The notes under the pieces: generated by a model
Told to the model about the DNA's origin: nothing
What the model saw: only the letters and a program-made list of their open reading frames with translations
Database searches by the model: none
From: Micrasema longulum
Taxonomy: Eukaryota > Arthropoda > Insecta > Trichoptera > Brachycentridae
NCBI GenBank assembly: GCA_022494885.1
Contig: JAGVSM010000883.1
Coordinates: forward strand, 1 to 64,000
DNA length: 64,000 nt
Direction: 5' to 3'
In this document: positions 1-11,172 of the stretch, piece after piece
Layout of the letters: every line of letters begins with the position of its first letter
How positions within the stretch are numbered: position 1 is the first letter of the stretch
Translations under genes and position numbers: made by a program

Positions 1-1370
1 AAAAGGAAAAATCTTTTAGCAACTGATTTTGCTAGTTTTTCTGAAAATTGAGATCATGGATAGTGGAGTTTTTACAAATGTCAGGATAAACGCATGTGGT
101 GTTTCATTTTTACACTTACAGGGAAATTTCATGATGGTTGAAGTGTTGGTCAAAATTTTACCTCGAAATGACACTTTACATGTATTAGTAATGAATACTT
201 ATAACACGTAATCGCATTCAATTACAGGGGTGAATAATAACCGAATGTAGGCTTGTATAAGAATCATAATGATCAGTATTTTAAACTTATCCACATCTGA
301 TGATACTCGTATTCAGTGTATCTAGATAATTTGTCACATTTGGGTTACAAGATTGGTTTAACGTTTTGGATTCCAGTCTTTCAAAGGACAATGAAATACT
401 GCCATGTAAAATCAATATTTTTTTTTTTTTAATATGGAATAAAGAAATTATATATTTTTTTACATTGCAAAGAACAAACTTTTTGTTTTCTACTCAAAAA
501 AGTATTTCACTGAGACTTCTGTCAGTGTAATGGAGAACATGGAGAAACCCGTTAGAAAATGAAATCGAAATTGAGAAGAAGAGGAGATGGTTAAAACAAG
601 TTTTTTAGTTGATATGTGTTTTCTTTTTTTATCACAATTAATTAAAATACAAACAAATCTATATCATTTCAGAAGTTATTGAAATAAATTATTAAAATTC
701 ACTTGAATCGCATTGAGAAGTTTGCAAGACTTAGAAATTGTTTAAAATTGAAAAAAAATCTCATTAACTATCCATTTTGGTTACTGAAAAATATTCCAGC
801 GTTATACCACCTAATGTGCAGGTATAAGATTCTATGGGAGCTATCCCAGATTTAACCGAGTTTAACTCTTTGCGAAGTTTAAAAGTAATACTTTTTGCTA
901 TACCATCATTATTCTACAACTATTCTCAAGCTTAACTTTACACCCGATTTATAAGTAAGGCCCACAGTAATTTATTTAAAAATAAAATAGTACACCGTAT
1001 TTGGGGTTTCACTACAATTATAATACAAAGCTTATGACTTGTCTTGGACTTGGTTTTTGCTTTTAGAATTTTGCCTATTTACAAGCTTTAAAAGATATAA
1101 ACCTTTATTTATGAAATTTTACATGATGAAAGAATAAACGAAAAACAAATGTTCGAACGTAAGTAGAGTAATAAATAATTACATAAACAGCTAATGACAT
1201 GACATAAGCATATAAATACCTAAACTTCTGTAAAAAAAATGCCCTCATTGGTTACCCGTGCCAAAATTATACTTTTTTTTACACGTAAGAATACTTTAAC
1301 GAATATTTTAAATTTTTCTCTGTATACCTTTATTTTAATTATGTAACTAATTATTTAACACGCCCGTTTC
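1..1370. other. A+T-rich DNA, nothing recognised
   Basis: There are long A and T runs, frequent stops in all frames and no tRNA-like boxes, LINE motifs or clear repeats shared with the rest of the window. The 60-codon open frame at 29-211 has no recognisable domain and is the length expected by chance. Confidence 0.6.
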
Positions 1371-1460
1371 TGTAATGTAACTGGCGGCGGCGAGCGCCGG
1401 CGTTGCAAATTGCACTTGATTAATTCATATCTCGGGACGAAACGACTTTATTTTATTGCC
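1371..1460. other. G+C-rich islet, possible conserved non-coding element
   Basis: A short G+C-rich block stands alone in A+T-rich DNA. It begins with GGCGGCGGCGAGCGCCGGCG near 1383 and continues into a TTGCAAATTGCA near-palindrome and a TTGATTAATT stretch that resembles homeodomain-type binding sites. No reading frame or repeat family matches it. A regulatory role is inference; a decayed element is the alternative. Confidence 0.3.
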
Positions 1461-2699
1461 AAGTCAAATTTTAACGTAAAAACACTTTTAAAAAATATAT
1501 AAATCGTATTTTAAGACATTTTAGATGATTTAATTTTTTTTTGTCCATTTGGATCTCCAAAATATCGAGTACCCTTAGACAAATGTATGAAACATTCATT
1601 TGAAAGAAAGAGACATAATCTAATAAGATCACTAAGCAAGACATATATTTCATTTTAAAAAGATGGAAAGAGATAATGATTATCAGGCGATCATTTCCTA
1701 ACCTCAGTGTACCATGCAGTGACCCGAGGGAGTTTTTTTTCACACTGTATTTTAATTATTTTATTGAAATAAACGCCACTTAGTGCCTTTTACATATAAG
1801 TTGCATATACAATAAAATACATACATGTAAGTGGAATAAGTAAAATATATAATTTAAAACAAATTATTACTAAACAGTTATTTACAAATTAAGGAGTCAA
1901 AAAAAAAGATTAAAAATTTTATTACTAGTTATAAAAATACTTGAAAAATAAAATTTTTGTTCAAAGAAATATTTTGAACGTGTAAAAAAAATAAAAAAAT
2001 TAAGAAAGCAACACATATTAATTAAAAAAAAATAATAATTTTGAATAACACTAAACGAAGATTTTTCTCTTTAAAATTACATGTATTATTATTTAAAATA
2101 TACAAATAATATATAATATATACATACTGATAAAAAAAAACATAGATAAAGATTAATATTTTGGAATTTTAAATAAAATCAAGAAAAGAAAAAAAAAACA
2201 ATAATAAAGTGTGTTAAAGTTTAAATGGACAGTAGAAGTAGATTATAAATTTTGATTGCATAAATTCATCACCATTTCCAAAACTTTTATTCACAAGGTT
2301 GTAATCATTTTAATGTCATAATTAAATAAAAACGTTTAATGTAAAGATTGTGAACCACTGATATGGCTTGGCGTACCAACCGCGGACCGGTCTCCATATA
2401 AACGTAGGTTGTTTTGTTTGTATGACGAGTGAAGGAACCCTTCCGTTCGGTGATTGATGGCAACCTGAAGGCTTCGTGGCATACATACAACATAGCCTGT
2501 CGATTTTCAAGGACTTCTTTCAGAACCGTGCCAAAAAAAATAACGTATGATAAATGTTACTAAACTTTTCGGGTTCAAATCAGAAAAAAATACATTAGAT
2601 AATAATTGACAACTTACCCGTACCGAGGAAACTTGACAATATACTTTTTTGAAATGTTTTTACATTTGAGAATAAACTAAGAAGACTAACTTAATAAAT
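1461..2699. other. A+T-rich DNA, possible old LINE 3' UTR
   Basis: The stretch is very A rich, with poly(T) at about 1732-1740 that could be the reversed tail of a minus-strand retroelement. At 2360-2480 a less A+T-rich segment holds two overlapping 62-codon minus-strand frames without a recognised domain. I cannot assign a family. Confidence 0.4.
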
Positions 2700-2888
2700 A
2701 GAGATTATTAACAAAATATTCAGACTGTTTTAAAAACCAGGTATAAATATACATTTACATTATTTATATTACAAAAATGCACAATGAAAATAACAAAAAC
2801 TTACATAAGCTGTACACTTGTGGAACAGTTGATTCAATATTGGTTTGTGCGAATGAGACAATCCATTTTACTTCTACTTAGCTCCACT
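2700..2888. repeat. Repeat U3, left part, split by an RTE insertion
   Basis: The sequence aligns by eye with 37040-37230, including a shared 'gttgattcaatattg' and a block ending in 'acttctac-tagct'. It stops at a 9-bp target duplication (2880-2888, AGCTCCACT) and resumes after the inserted LINE at 3944. The family looks like the 3' part of a retroelement, but no coding part is visible. Confidence 0.7.
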
Positions 2889-3943
2889 GAAAAAGAAAAA
2901 TAAAATTAAAAAAATAAAAAAAAAAAAATTAAAAAAAAAGAATTGAAAAAGACTCTTCGAGATTTTAAAGAAAATCGATATCAAATATAGAGATAGATGA
3001 ATAATCCAGGCGCTTTACAAGAATGAGGCCGCTATAATCAGACGTGACGATGATACAGAAGAATCCAATATAAGACAACCGGTAAGACAGGGATGCTCAC
3101 TATCACCTGTTCTTTTTAACGCTTGTATACATGATGCGATTGACGACTTGAGAGAGACAATGAGTCACAGAGAAGGTGTAAAGATACACGGGCAAAAGGT
3201 GGATATGAAAAGGTTTGCTGACGATATTGCTATGGTTGCTGAAAGTGAAGAAGAACAGCAAGAGGCCTTAACAACTTTGGAAAGCATTCTTCAAAATAAC
3301 TACAGTATGAAGATAAATAAAGACAAAACAAAGCTACTGACTGTAGGCCGAATGCAACACCAGAGAGAGGAGTTTGTCTACCTCGGGAGCAAAATAACTT
3401 GGGATGGTCGGTCTAAGAGCGAGGTCAACAGCCGTATACATCAAGCTAGAATTGCATTTAATAAAAGGTCAAAAATAATTTAATCAAATAATATAGACCT
3501 TAACCTAAGAATACTCCTAATCAAGACCTATGTATGCAGTATCTTGATGTATGGCTGCGAGACATGGTGTCTATCCGAAACAGATAAACGGAGACCAGAG
3601 GTTTTTGAGATGTGGTCCTATAGAAGACTACTAGGAATTTCCTGGAGAGACCACATTACAAATGAAGAGGTTCTTCAAAGAATCGAAGGTGGAAGGCACC
3701 TGCTCAGGACCTTGTACGAAAGGCGAGCGAGATGGATCGGCCATGTAATACGTCAAGAAGGCCTCCTGCATGTCATAATGGAGAGGATGACCGAGGGGAC
3801 AAATTCTAGGGGACGCCCACGCCGAGAGTACCTGGAGGACCTATTAGAGGACGTGCGCTGCTCATCATATGTTGGAGGAATGGAGGAGAAGAATGAATGT
3901 AATTGCTGCCAGCCAATCCCAGGATTGAGACCACAGAAGAAGA
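2889..3943 (+). pseudogene. 5'-truncated RTE-like LINE, reverse transcriptase C-terminal part
   Basis: This is the remains of a non-LTR retrotransposon, which would copy its RNA into DNA at a nick made by its own endonuclease. An A-rich stretch (2889-2943) leads into reverse transcriptase sequence: the VRQGCSLSP block near 3080-3105, the catalytic FADD at 3214-3225, then VYLGSKITWDG, MYGCETWCLS and ARWIGHVIRQEG. The endonuclease and fingers are missing. In-frame stops lie at 2998-3000 and 3481-3483, and the frame shifts near 3890, just before the proper C-terminal stop. The element ends in an (AGA)n-like tail. It is flanked by AGCTCCACT at 2880-2888 and 3944-3952, a target duplication. The block order fits RTE-clade proteins; the exact clade is inference. 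It cannot be active. Confidence 0.9.
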
Positions 3944-4330
3944 AGCTCCACTTTTCATTTTTTATAGCCTTTTTAAATATTTTCTCGTGATTAATTGTTT
4001 TAATAGATATTGGAAGTAGGTTATAGATTTTAATTGAATAATACTCAAAATCCCTTGGTCCAAAACTGGTATTTGTTTGTATTTGTTTAAGTTGCCTTTG
4101 TGTTGAGGTTCTAGTTATTATATTATTTGTATAATATGATGTATTATAGGGGTCTATGTCTTTTATTTAAGTAAGAGTAGTTTTTTAATCTGTAAGTGAG
4201 TATTACTTTAGCGTGGTGTCATAAGTTGTGATTTGTGGAATATTTCTTTAGTAGATGTCTGTATCCGGACTCTTGAGTATTATTTTAACTAGGTATTTTT
4301 GTACAACAAATATACTTTTTAAAACTGTGT
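3944..4330. repeat. Repeat U3, right part
   Basis: U3 resumes after the RTE insertion and aligns with 37231-37557. Shared blocks include 'gtttgtatttgtttaagttg', 'tgtgttgagg' and 'atgatttgtggaat' with small changes. It ends near 'caacaaatatac'. Its second copy shows the uninterrupted arrangement. Confidence 0.7.
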
Positions 4331-4575
4331 CACTTTAAACTCTAATCTAACCTAAATAATAAAAAACAGAAGTCTAGGCATTGAAAGAGCTTAAGACCAG
4401 TTTTTTGCTGATTTAAGTGATCACTTTGAATTTGTTTATGTTTCAAAATAACTAAATAAAACACCATGTTAAGAGACGACTTGAATTTATTTTGGAGCAC
4501 TACTATATATAAAAGTTTTGGAAAGCACATTTTTTTTCATCTCCTGGGCCCGTATTACAACGGGAAGAAAACAGT
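4331..4575. other. A+T-rich spacer
   Basis: I see no element here. A 62-codon minus-strand open frame (4342-4530) has no recognisable domain. Confidence 0.4.
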
Positions 4576-5015
4576 TATCTTCATAAGCCCTATAAATGCC
4601 TAGACTTCCATATTTCGTTCTGTAAAATGACTTTCATCTTTGTTGTAATTTGTTAATCTTAATGACTCCCTAGAGGGTGAAATCCAGTCATTTGTCTCTA
4701 AAAATTTGGACAAACTTAAAAATATTGTAATAAAACCAACTGATTTAGGAAGAAGTTTAAAAATTTAAATATTGTTTTGTAGTATGTAAAATAATTCGGT
4801 CATATGAATCTCTTCACAACAATAAAGGTTTTAGCTCTTTAACTTCACTAAAGACTAAATACAAATTTTAAAACAACGGCAAATCGGTCATTGTTACACA
4901 GTGCGTAAAATGGTCTCTTAAACTAGCCAATGACAGATCATAAGCCCTGTAAATGCCTAGACTTCTTTATCTTATTCTCCAAAATGTTATCTATCTCTGT
5001 TACAATTTGTTAGTT
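4576..5015 (+). repeat. SAT357 tandem repeat, about 1.2 units
   Basis: This copy shows the tandem nature of the unit. The block 'cataagccc' with 'tagacttc' occurs at 4582 and again at 4939, and 'tgtt(g/a)(t/c)aatttgtta' at 4641 and 4998. Both pairs give a period of 357 bp. The same unit, singly or in part, recurs about a dozen times in the window on both strands. No open frame is kept between copies, so it is non-coding. Confidence 0.88.
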
Positions 5016-6785
5016 ATCTTCATGTTTATCTATAAAGTACGATAACATTTCCTGCATGAAGGATATAAAATACATCTTTTTTTTATTCTGGACATGTTTA
5101 ATTTGAGATTACTGACGAAGATACCTTAAATTTTCACACAAATATTCACATTTTCAAAAAAAAAATTGATTTCACTTTATAGACAGTTGAAGATAACTCT
5201 ATTAACTTCCCATTGAAATCAGAGCCCAGGTGTAGGTATAAACTAAATATAAACAAACGTAATAAAAAATATAGGTACTGACAGGTGTGAGATGAGTGTT
5301 TTTAGGAGGGAGGGTTTATATAAAGGGAATATTGTGAGTAACGCCTCTGACTGACAGAATAATATCATAGATGTTTTTTTAACACTTTTTTCTATATTGC
5401 TAGATTTTCTAAGCTTTTTATTATTTAATCCTCTATTTGTTATGAATGCGAATGAAAAATTAATTCAATGGTCTCATAACAAAGTTTTTTGTTTGATAAA
5501 TGTTATATTATTTTATTCCGTATTCAATGAATGAAACATTCATATTTCTTCTATTTTTTCATTTTATCCGTGTTTGGGCAGATGAAGAATGAAATTATGT
5601 CTGTAAAATAGAACCAGAATCCTAGTCGAGTGTTGGACTTGATGGCTCTGCTCAGGCAAAAATCTTTAAAAGGAAAATCGAGTGGGAGCTGCGTAGTGTA
5701 AGTTTGCTTATCAATTATCACATTCAAGGTTTGTGTGTGATTTCTGGCAGTTTAGGTGTGAAATTTCAGCTTGAATGCTGGTTCTTGACTGTTATATTCC
5801 ATTTAAGAGTTTGTTGCTATGTTCTTCTCTTGAATGGACTTGGAGTGGTGATTTTCAATTTGCGCGGATATAACTTGAATGAATTGTTGGTCTAAGTTAT
5901 TTATTGCGGGGTTACAAAAATGCGGTGCACAATGATAGCAAATGCGGACAAAACAATTCGCGGCCAAACAAATTACAGCAGACACAAATCCTACCTTTGG
6001 AAAGTCAAAAAGGGGACCAGGGACAGGAATCTAGATGCTTAATCTCCTGTCCCGGCTTCTGAGTAGTATTTCCTTTTTCGGTAAGCACAGTACTCTCACT
6101 TTAGTTATGCGGACAATATATACACCAATTTGGCGGTGCGGCGGTCAGAAGATGTAAAGGTATGTAGATGCGGTCACTTGATTCAAAGGCGAGCGGATGC
6201 AAGCAGATAAATTGTGATGAATGCGGTTGTTGACAGAACAAATTATGAAGAGGAAAAAAATCGAGACTGTAAATGTTGGTTGCCATAGATATGAAAAATT
6301 GTTCTCATAGCAACCGTAGCTACCCATGGCCATAGCGACGAGAAGAATAAACAAATATATGAAGTTGGGAAATCGCTGTATAGGATAGACGGGTAGCAAA
6401 GGTGGACTTTCATCAACTGGCAGTCTTTCCAGCCACAAACCACTCAATCCCACCAACCACTCGGGTTACTTGGACTTATAAACGAAAATATTCTCTTTCA
6501 AATTAAAAGGTTTAATTTTTGTCAAATATTTGAATCGGGTTGTCTTTAAAACTTTAAATATCGTAAAAGAGCGTTTCATGTAAGCTGGTAAAGAATGTTC
6601 GGTGGAGGAGTAGCGACGGCTCTGGTTTGTCTTATCAGACTTGGTTCTCCCAGTTTACTACAAGCTAAAAAACTAACATACCCTTTCACTGTCAAAATTG
6701 AAAAATAAGAGTGATGGTGACTGACAAATTTACTATATATACTTAGTTGCACTAACGGTGATAGGAGCCTTTTTTTGTCCCTTTT
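5016..6785. other. Unassigned; includes an ATGCGG-rich stretch
   Basis: No gene is recognised. From about 5920 to 6230 the hexamer ATGCGG or a close variant recurs irregularly (near 5922, 5943, 6108, 6169 and 6223). The 103-codon minus-strand frame at 6145-6456 has hydrophobic stretches but no domain I recognise and no supporting splice context; it overlaps other open frames and is probably chance. Confidence 0.4.
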
Positions 6786-6787
6786 TT

Positions 6788-6952
6788 GCGCCACAACAGG
6801 CCAGGAGGCCCAATTACAGTGATGAATTACAACACAACACCCAGGCTTAAGAAAAAACTATTATTAATTGTTGTGTTCTCACCGGGAATCGAACCTAAAA
6901 CCTTCCGTACGTGAGTCAAGTATCTTGACAACTACACCACGGAGGCCGCCAA
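6788..6952 (-). mobile_element. SINE-A copy 1, tRNA-derived
   Basis: Read on the minus strand, it opens with a tRNA-like head: A-box-like TGGTGTAGTTGTC (6927-6939), then the B-box GGTTCGATTCC (6885-6895). After it come 'ggtgagaacacaaca', a body containing 'aagcctgggtg', and an end at GGCCTGTTGTGG. The head would serve as an internal pol III promoter. Copies share this layout at 9581, 20355 and 48523. It is not a functional tRNA gene because acceptor-stem pairing is missing. Confidence 0.85.
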
Positions 6953-7384
6953 GATACTAGTGTTGTAGATAAATCAAGTAAGATGCTTGGATTTGTACTT
7001 CGAAACTCTAGATATTTCAAAAATACTACTGCAATGAGGTCCTTCAGCCCTACGAGAAATTAGATACTTAAAATGTTTTCTGGCGCTCTACCCTTAAATT
7101 GGACGGCAAAATTTCTTGAAAATGTACAATGTACAAAAAAAATATGAGAAATATTTTAATAAAAGCGCACTACTTTGGCCAACGTCACTGGTTCAAATGA
7201 ACCAACCAATGATATGACAGCTGTGAAGTATATCCGGTTTGCTTACTGTAAACGAACCGATCGGGAGAGCTGACAGAGGAAAACCTCTGACGTCACACAC
7301 GGAGTTATTTCAGAAAAATAAAACTTTAAAACTCATAGCTCTGATAATACGAAATGTAAAAATAAAATAATATCAACAGTTTCG
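6953..7384. other. Unassigned, with one TGACGTCA site
   Basis: It contains an inverted TGGTTCA-AA-TGAACCA near 7189-7204 and a TGACGTCA octamer at 7288-7295, the CRE/ATF-type consensus. No promoter or gene can be tied to these. The right end grades into LINE coding remains. Confidence 0.35.
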
Positions 7385-7690
7385 GCTTAGTTAAACATTC
7401 GCACATTGTATGATACATTAGTCAGCAGCATACTAAAATACTGTTCCATTATTTGGGATCCCTTTGAATCAGACTACATCCTTGAAATAGAGAAGGTTGA
7501 AAAGCGATTTTAGCGATACTTATATCTTAAAGAAAGTAATAACTACTCTTTCTTACTCGTATATCCATCAGAATTTCTAGCAGTGATGCTGGATTACAAG
7601 ACGTCATCATCTTTTTGTCGTCATTTTTTTCTTGGGAAACATTTCCGTAGGCTGATTTCTGGAAGTATATACAATCCAAATATACAAAAA
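7385..7690 (+). pseudogene. LINE reverse transcriptase thumb-domain fragment (LINE-J1)
   Basis: The plus-strand translation gives LYDTLVSSILKYCSIIWDPF, then a block ending in IEKVEKRF before a stop, then RYLYLKE and LAVMLDYKT. This is the usual order of the thumb region after the palm in jockey/CR1/R1-type LINE proteins (LV-S-LEYGS-IW-P, then IE-VQKRFLR). The catalytic palm is absent upstream and the frame is broken by a stop after KRF. A SAT357 copy starts directly after it. It is a dead fragment; the clade within the jockey/CR1 group is not settled. Confidence 0.75.
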
Positions 7691-7694
7691 AAGA

Positions 7695-8066
7695 TCAACA
7701 AATTACAACAGAGATGGAGAGTACCTTAATTAAGGGAATATGGAAGTCCATTTACAGGGCTTATGACCTGTCATTGACTGGTTTAAGTGGCCACTTTACA
7801 CACTGTGTAACATTCACTATTTTGCCTATGTTTGAACATCCATATTTCTTCGATTCTTCAATTTGTTGATTTTAGTGAAGTTAAAGAGTTGAAACCTTTA
7901 TTGTTTTGAAGAAGGCAACGCCTGAAAACAATTTTTAAATTTTTAAACTTCTTCTTGGACCAGTTGGTTTTATAACAATATTTGAGTTTGTCCAAATATT
8001 TGTAGACAAAATACTGAATTTCACTCCCTCGATAGTTAAGAACATTAAGATAAACAAATTACAACA
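7695..8066 (-). repeat. SAT357 copy, one full unit plus
   Basis: A complete unit in reverse orientation. The junction word 'aattacaaca' occurs at 7701 and 8057, so the period is 356 bp, in agreement with the array at 4576-5015. Internal landmarks are 'cttatgacctgtcattg', 'tttaagtggccactttacac' and 'gaaacctttattgtt'. Confidence 0.88.
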
Positions 8067-8499
8067 GGGATAGTATGCACCATGTTGATTGGTGCTTACC
8101 CAACAGACAAGTCAAATACAAGTCAGGCTTCACCTATTGATGGAGCAATTTCCTTGATAAATACAGCTTCTGCGGATAATGGAACAATTTTTCTGTACAC
8201 ATAGGCAGTTTAGCAGCTATCTGTTTTCTTTTCATTAACTTTTAACAAATATTTAAAGTTTGCATTACGTGTTGGGTTAAACAGCCCGTAAAGTAATACG
8301 GACTTCAATTGTCAAGTAAATAAATAATATTAAAAATAGTCTATGTACATTTAAAAAAACCCGAATTATTTTGTAGGAAAAAGAATTTAAACATCAATCA
8401 AAAGTAAGTATCAGTTCATTTTATCTTGAAATTTGTTTTTGCTATCCGAAAAGGTATGAAAGTTCTAGGATAGATGCAGGTAAGTGAGTATCCTTTGAA
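8067..8499. other. Unassigned A+T-rich spacer
   Basis: I see no element or frame worth reporting. Confidence 0.4.
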
Positions 8500-8652
8500 T
8501 GCTATATTTTACTGTCCCTGGACTGGCACCTGAAACGTTAGACTGATTACCTTACCTTCCAGTAACAAACTATTAAAATACGCTGTATTACTTTAACACA
8601 TACAGTACCCAATGCTCTGTCGGGTGTGGATAACATGATAATAAAACTTTTG
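8500..8652 (+). mobile_element. SINE-D tail fragment
   Basis: The fragment carries the SINE-D body words 'ctggactggcacctgaaacg', 'agactgat-accttacc' and the end 'gtgtggataacatgataataa'. The tRNA-like head is missing, so this is a 5'-truncated or diverged copy. Compare 23636-23912, where head and body are joined. Confidence 0.65.
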
Positions 8653-9580
8653 AAAATTATTTTGAATATGGAAATAAAAACAAAAATTATTTTTAATTAG
8701 TAAATATTTTTTATACTCCTAAATACGCTCCTGATCGTTAGCTGTGAATCGTATTTAATTATGATACGAATGTGTTCAGGGCCGGATGGAGGAATTTTCA
8801 CGGCCGCTGTTATCCGAACAAAAGGCGTTTTGTTACGAAAATTCATTGAGCTCGTTGGGAATTTAGGGCGTTTGTATAGATCAGTTATTTAAACACTGCT
8901 ATATATGGTGTTGATTATATAGGGTGACTTGTAATGTTTTAATGTAATCGATATAATAATGGGGAAGATTTTACTATATTATTTCATTAAGTTAGTTGAC
9001 ATTATATTAAGCATACTTACATTCTAATACATACATTCATATTCTTCATCATTATTTATTCATATACCTCGTATACATCCATGTTCTCCGCCCATTTTGA
9101 GTCCATAGAAGAAATCAAGATTGTTCACTACGAAAATTTTAAGCAATATTTAGCCATTGAAACAATTATCCTTTTTTTAGTATTTGAATCTTTATTTAAA
9201 AGCTTACAATAAAAAGTTAACACATCGTATTTAAGTTCCGATTGTAAAAAACATATTATAAAATGAACAATCACAGACCTGTGAAACTATTTTTTAAATT
9301 AAGACAAATGTGCTTGTAAATTTAGAAATAATATTTATTTCACTTTTTGTATCCACAAACGAAAATTGTATAAAACACAAAAAAAAAACTATAAAACATA
9401 ATGTAATAAAATAAAATGTATTTGGCGATTTGATTTTTAAACATTCTCACTTTCACAGGAAATGAGGCATTTAAAATAAGAAAATCATTACAAAAATCAA
9501 TTTCAGAGCCACTCTCTAAGGGCAGTTTTATATATCATTCAACATTCATATTTTTATATGCAATCTTTATTTTTTTATAT
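8653..9580. other. Unassigned; short G+C-richer block at 8770-8880
   Basis: Most of it is A+T rich. At 8770-8880 the composition changes ('ggccggatggagg', 'ggcgttttgttacg', 'cattgagctcgttggg'), which could be a conserved non-coding element. Nothing proves a function. Confidence 0.35.
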
Positions 9581-9734
9581 GCACCACAACAGGCCAGGAA
9601 GCCCAAGTACAGCGCAGAACACCCAGGCTTGAGAAAAACCAGATTTTAAATTTTCGTATTCTCACCGCGAATCGAACCTCGAACCTTCTGTGTATGAGTC
9701 GAGGGTTTTAACCACTATACCACGAAGGCCGCCA
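9581..9734 (-). mobile_element. SINE-A copy 2
   Basis: It has the same layout as copy 1 in reverse: 3' end 'gcaccacaacaggccagg' on the plus strand, body 'cacccaggcttgag', B-box GGTTCGATTC (near 9670), A-box TGGTATAGTGGTT near 9710-9723 and GGCGGCC at the head end. Small differences from copy 1 show independent old insertions. Confidence 0.85.
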
Positions 9735-10660
9735 TGTAGAATAGAAACTCGCATTGGCTCAAATTTTAAGTAATGAAGTCCAACAAATTTATCATCTTTT
9801 TTTTATAAATACAGATATTCAAATATGTCTAGTTAAAAGCATTAATTCTTAACGTGGTCAATGTCCAGATTTTATCCTTATAGAGAGGTATCTGAAGCAA
9901 TATTTATGTCAATTTGTGATATTATTACTTAGTTCTTTTCACCATGAAGATAATATGGAAGATATTGTAAACAAAATTCAGAAAAATAAGTTTATTTTAT
10001 CTGTCAAATTTAGCTACCATATAATATACTTTGGTTTCAATTTGCAAAAACGTAATAACCCTTCATCAAGAAAAAAGGGGATTCTTTTAATTTATTTATT
10101 TTTGTTGCTATACGACGTCTAAAACGAAAAGGAAATGGCCAATTAACATAAAATTACCATACATTATATCAAGTCGATAACAGAGAAAATGGCTGTGTTT
10201 GTGGAAGATAAATTGCTCGGAATATGAAAAAGCAAATATTCAGCCAAACAATTGTACGATTTCTTGCATAAATCACTTTTTTGTTTACCTTCAATGGAAA
10301 TTTCCACGTTGAAAGATCTCTCCATTTCGGGAAAAAAATACATTGAAATTTTTTTTATTTCAGACACGAGGAGCCACAATATTCATACATATATTTGTTA
10401 TTAATTTATTAACATATATTCAGTGTTTATTTAAACTTAGTTGATATTTTAACAAGAGAGGTACATAACGTCTTGTATCGTATGTGGGCTAGTGTGACAT
10501 CACACCAACATAAGAGTTCAAATAAAAGACTAGTTTTCTTTCACAACCCAAAATTTTATTGCAAGAAAATAACAAAGAAATTAAAACGAGTATAAATGAA
10601 ATATTGTGTATGAACAATTGAGTTTTCTTTTCCAAATGAAGAGAACAAGAGAACAAAACA
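9735..10660. other. Unassigned A+T-rich DNA
   Basis: Open frames of 68-71 codons at 9916-10122 (plus) and 10164-10379 (minus) show no known domain. No repeat partner was seen in the window. Confidence 0.4.
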
Positions 10661-10664
10661 GAAA

Positions 10665-11172
10665 AAATACAACAACTTAGTCAAAAATGTATTCTCCTTC
10701 ATTATTTTACAACAAATAAGTCAACAGTTTATTCTTTTTATTAGTTTACAACAAATCAGTCACCAATAATATATTTTCTTTCATTATTTTACAACAAATA
10801 AGTCAATTAAATATTCTCCTACATAATTTTACAAAAAATTAGTCAACAGTTTATTTTCCTTAATTATTTTAGAACAAATTTGTCAACAATATATTCTTCT
10901 TCATTAATTTACAATACATTAGTCAAAAATTATATTTTCTCTTTTATTATTTTACAACAAATAAGTCAACAATATATTATTCTTCATTATTTTACAGCAA
11001 ACAAGTCAACAATTTATTTTCTATTATTATTGTACAATAAATTAATCACCAATAATATATTCTCTTTCATTATTTTACAAAAAATAAGCCAACAATTTAT
11101 TCTCCTTCATTGTTTTACAACAAATTAGTCAATAATGTATTCCCCTTCATTAGTTTCCAACAAACTAGTCAA
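10665..11172. repeat. Minisatellite, about 45-bp unit, about 11 degenerate copies
   Basis: The unit is roughly 'ttcattattttacaacaaa' followed by 'taagtcaacaatttattct'. It repeats head to tail with substitutions and small indels; 'agtcaa' or 'agtcac' recurs about every 42-48 bases. The 82-codon open frame at 10880-11128 is just this repeat translated, as its recurring FIILQ/ILHYFT-type blocks show. I do not consider it a gene. Confidence 0.9.

Noticed and set aside
4663..4690. Hammerhead core in SAT357 (hairpin then GTGAAAT)
   Set aside because: The first core box and stem I cannot be made to fit in several copies; mentioned only as something to test.
6145..6456. 103-codon minus-strand frame with hydrophobic segments
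   Set aside because: Overlaps other open frames, no recognised domain, no context.
10880..11128. 82-codon open frame
   Set aside because: It is the translation of the minisatellite, repetitive with the unit length.
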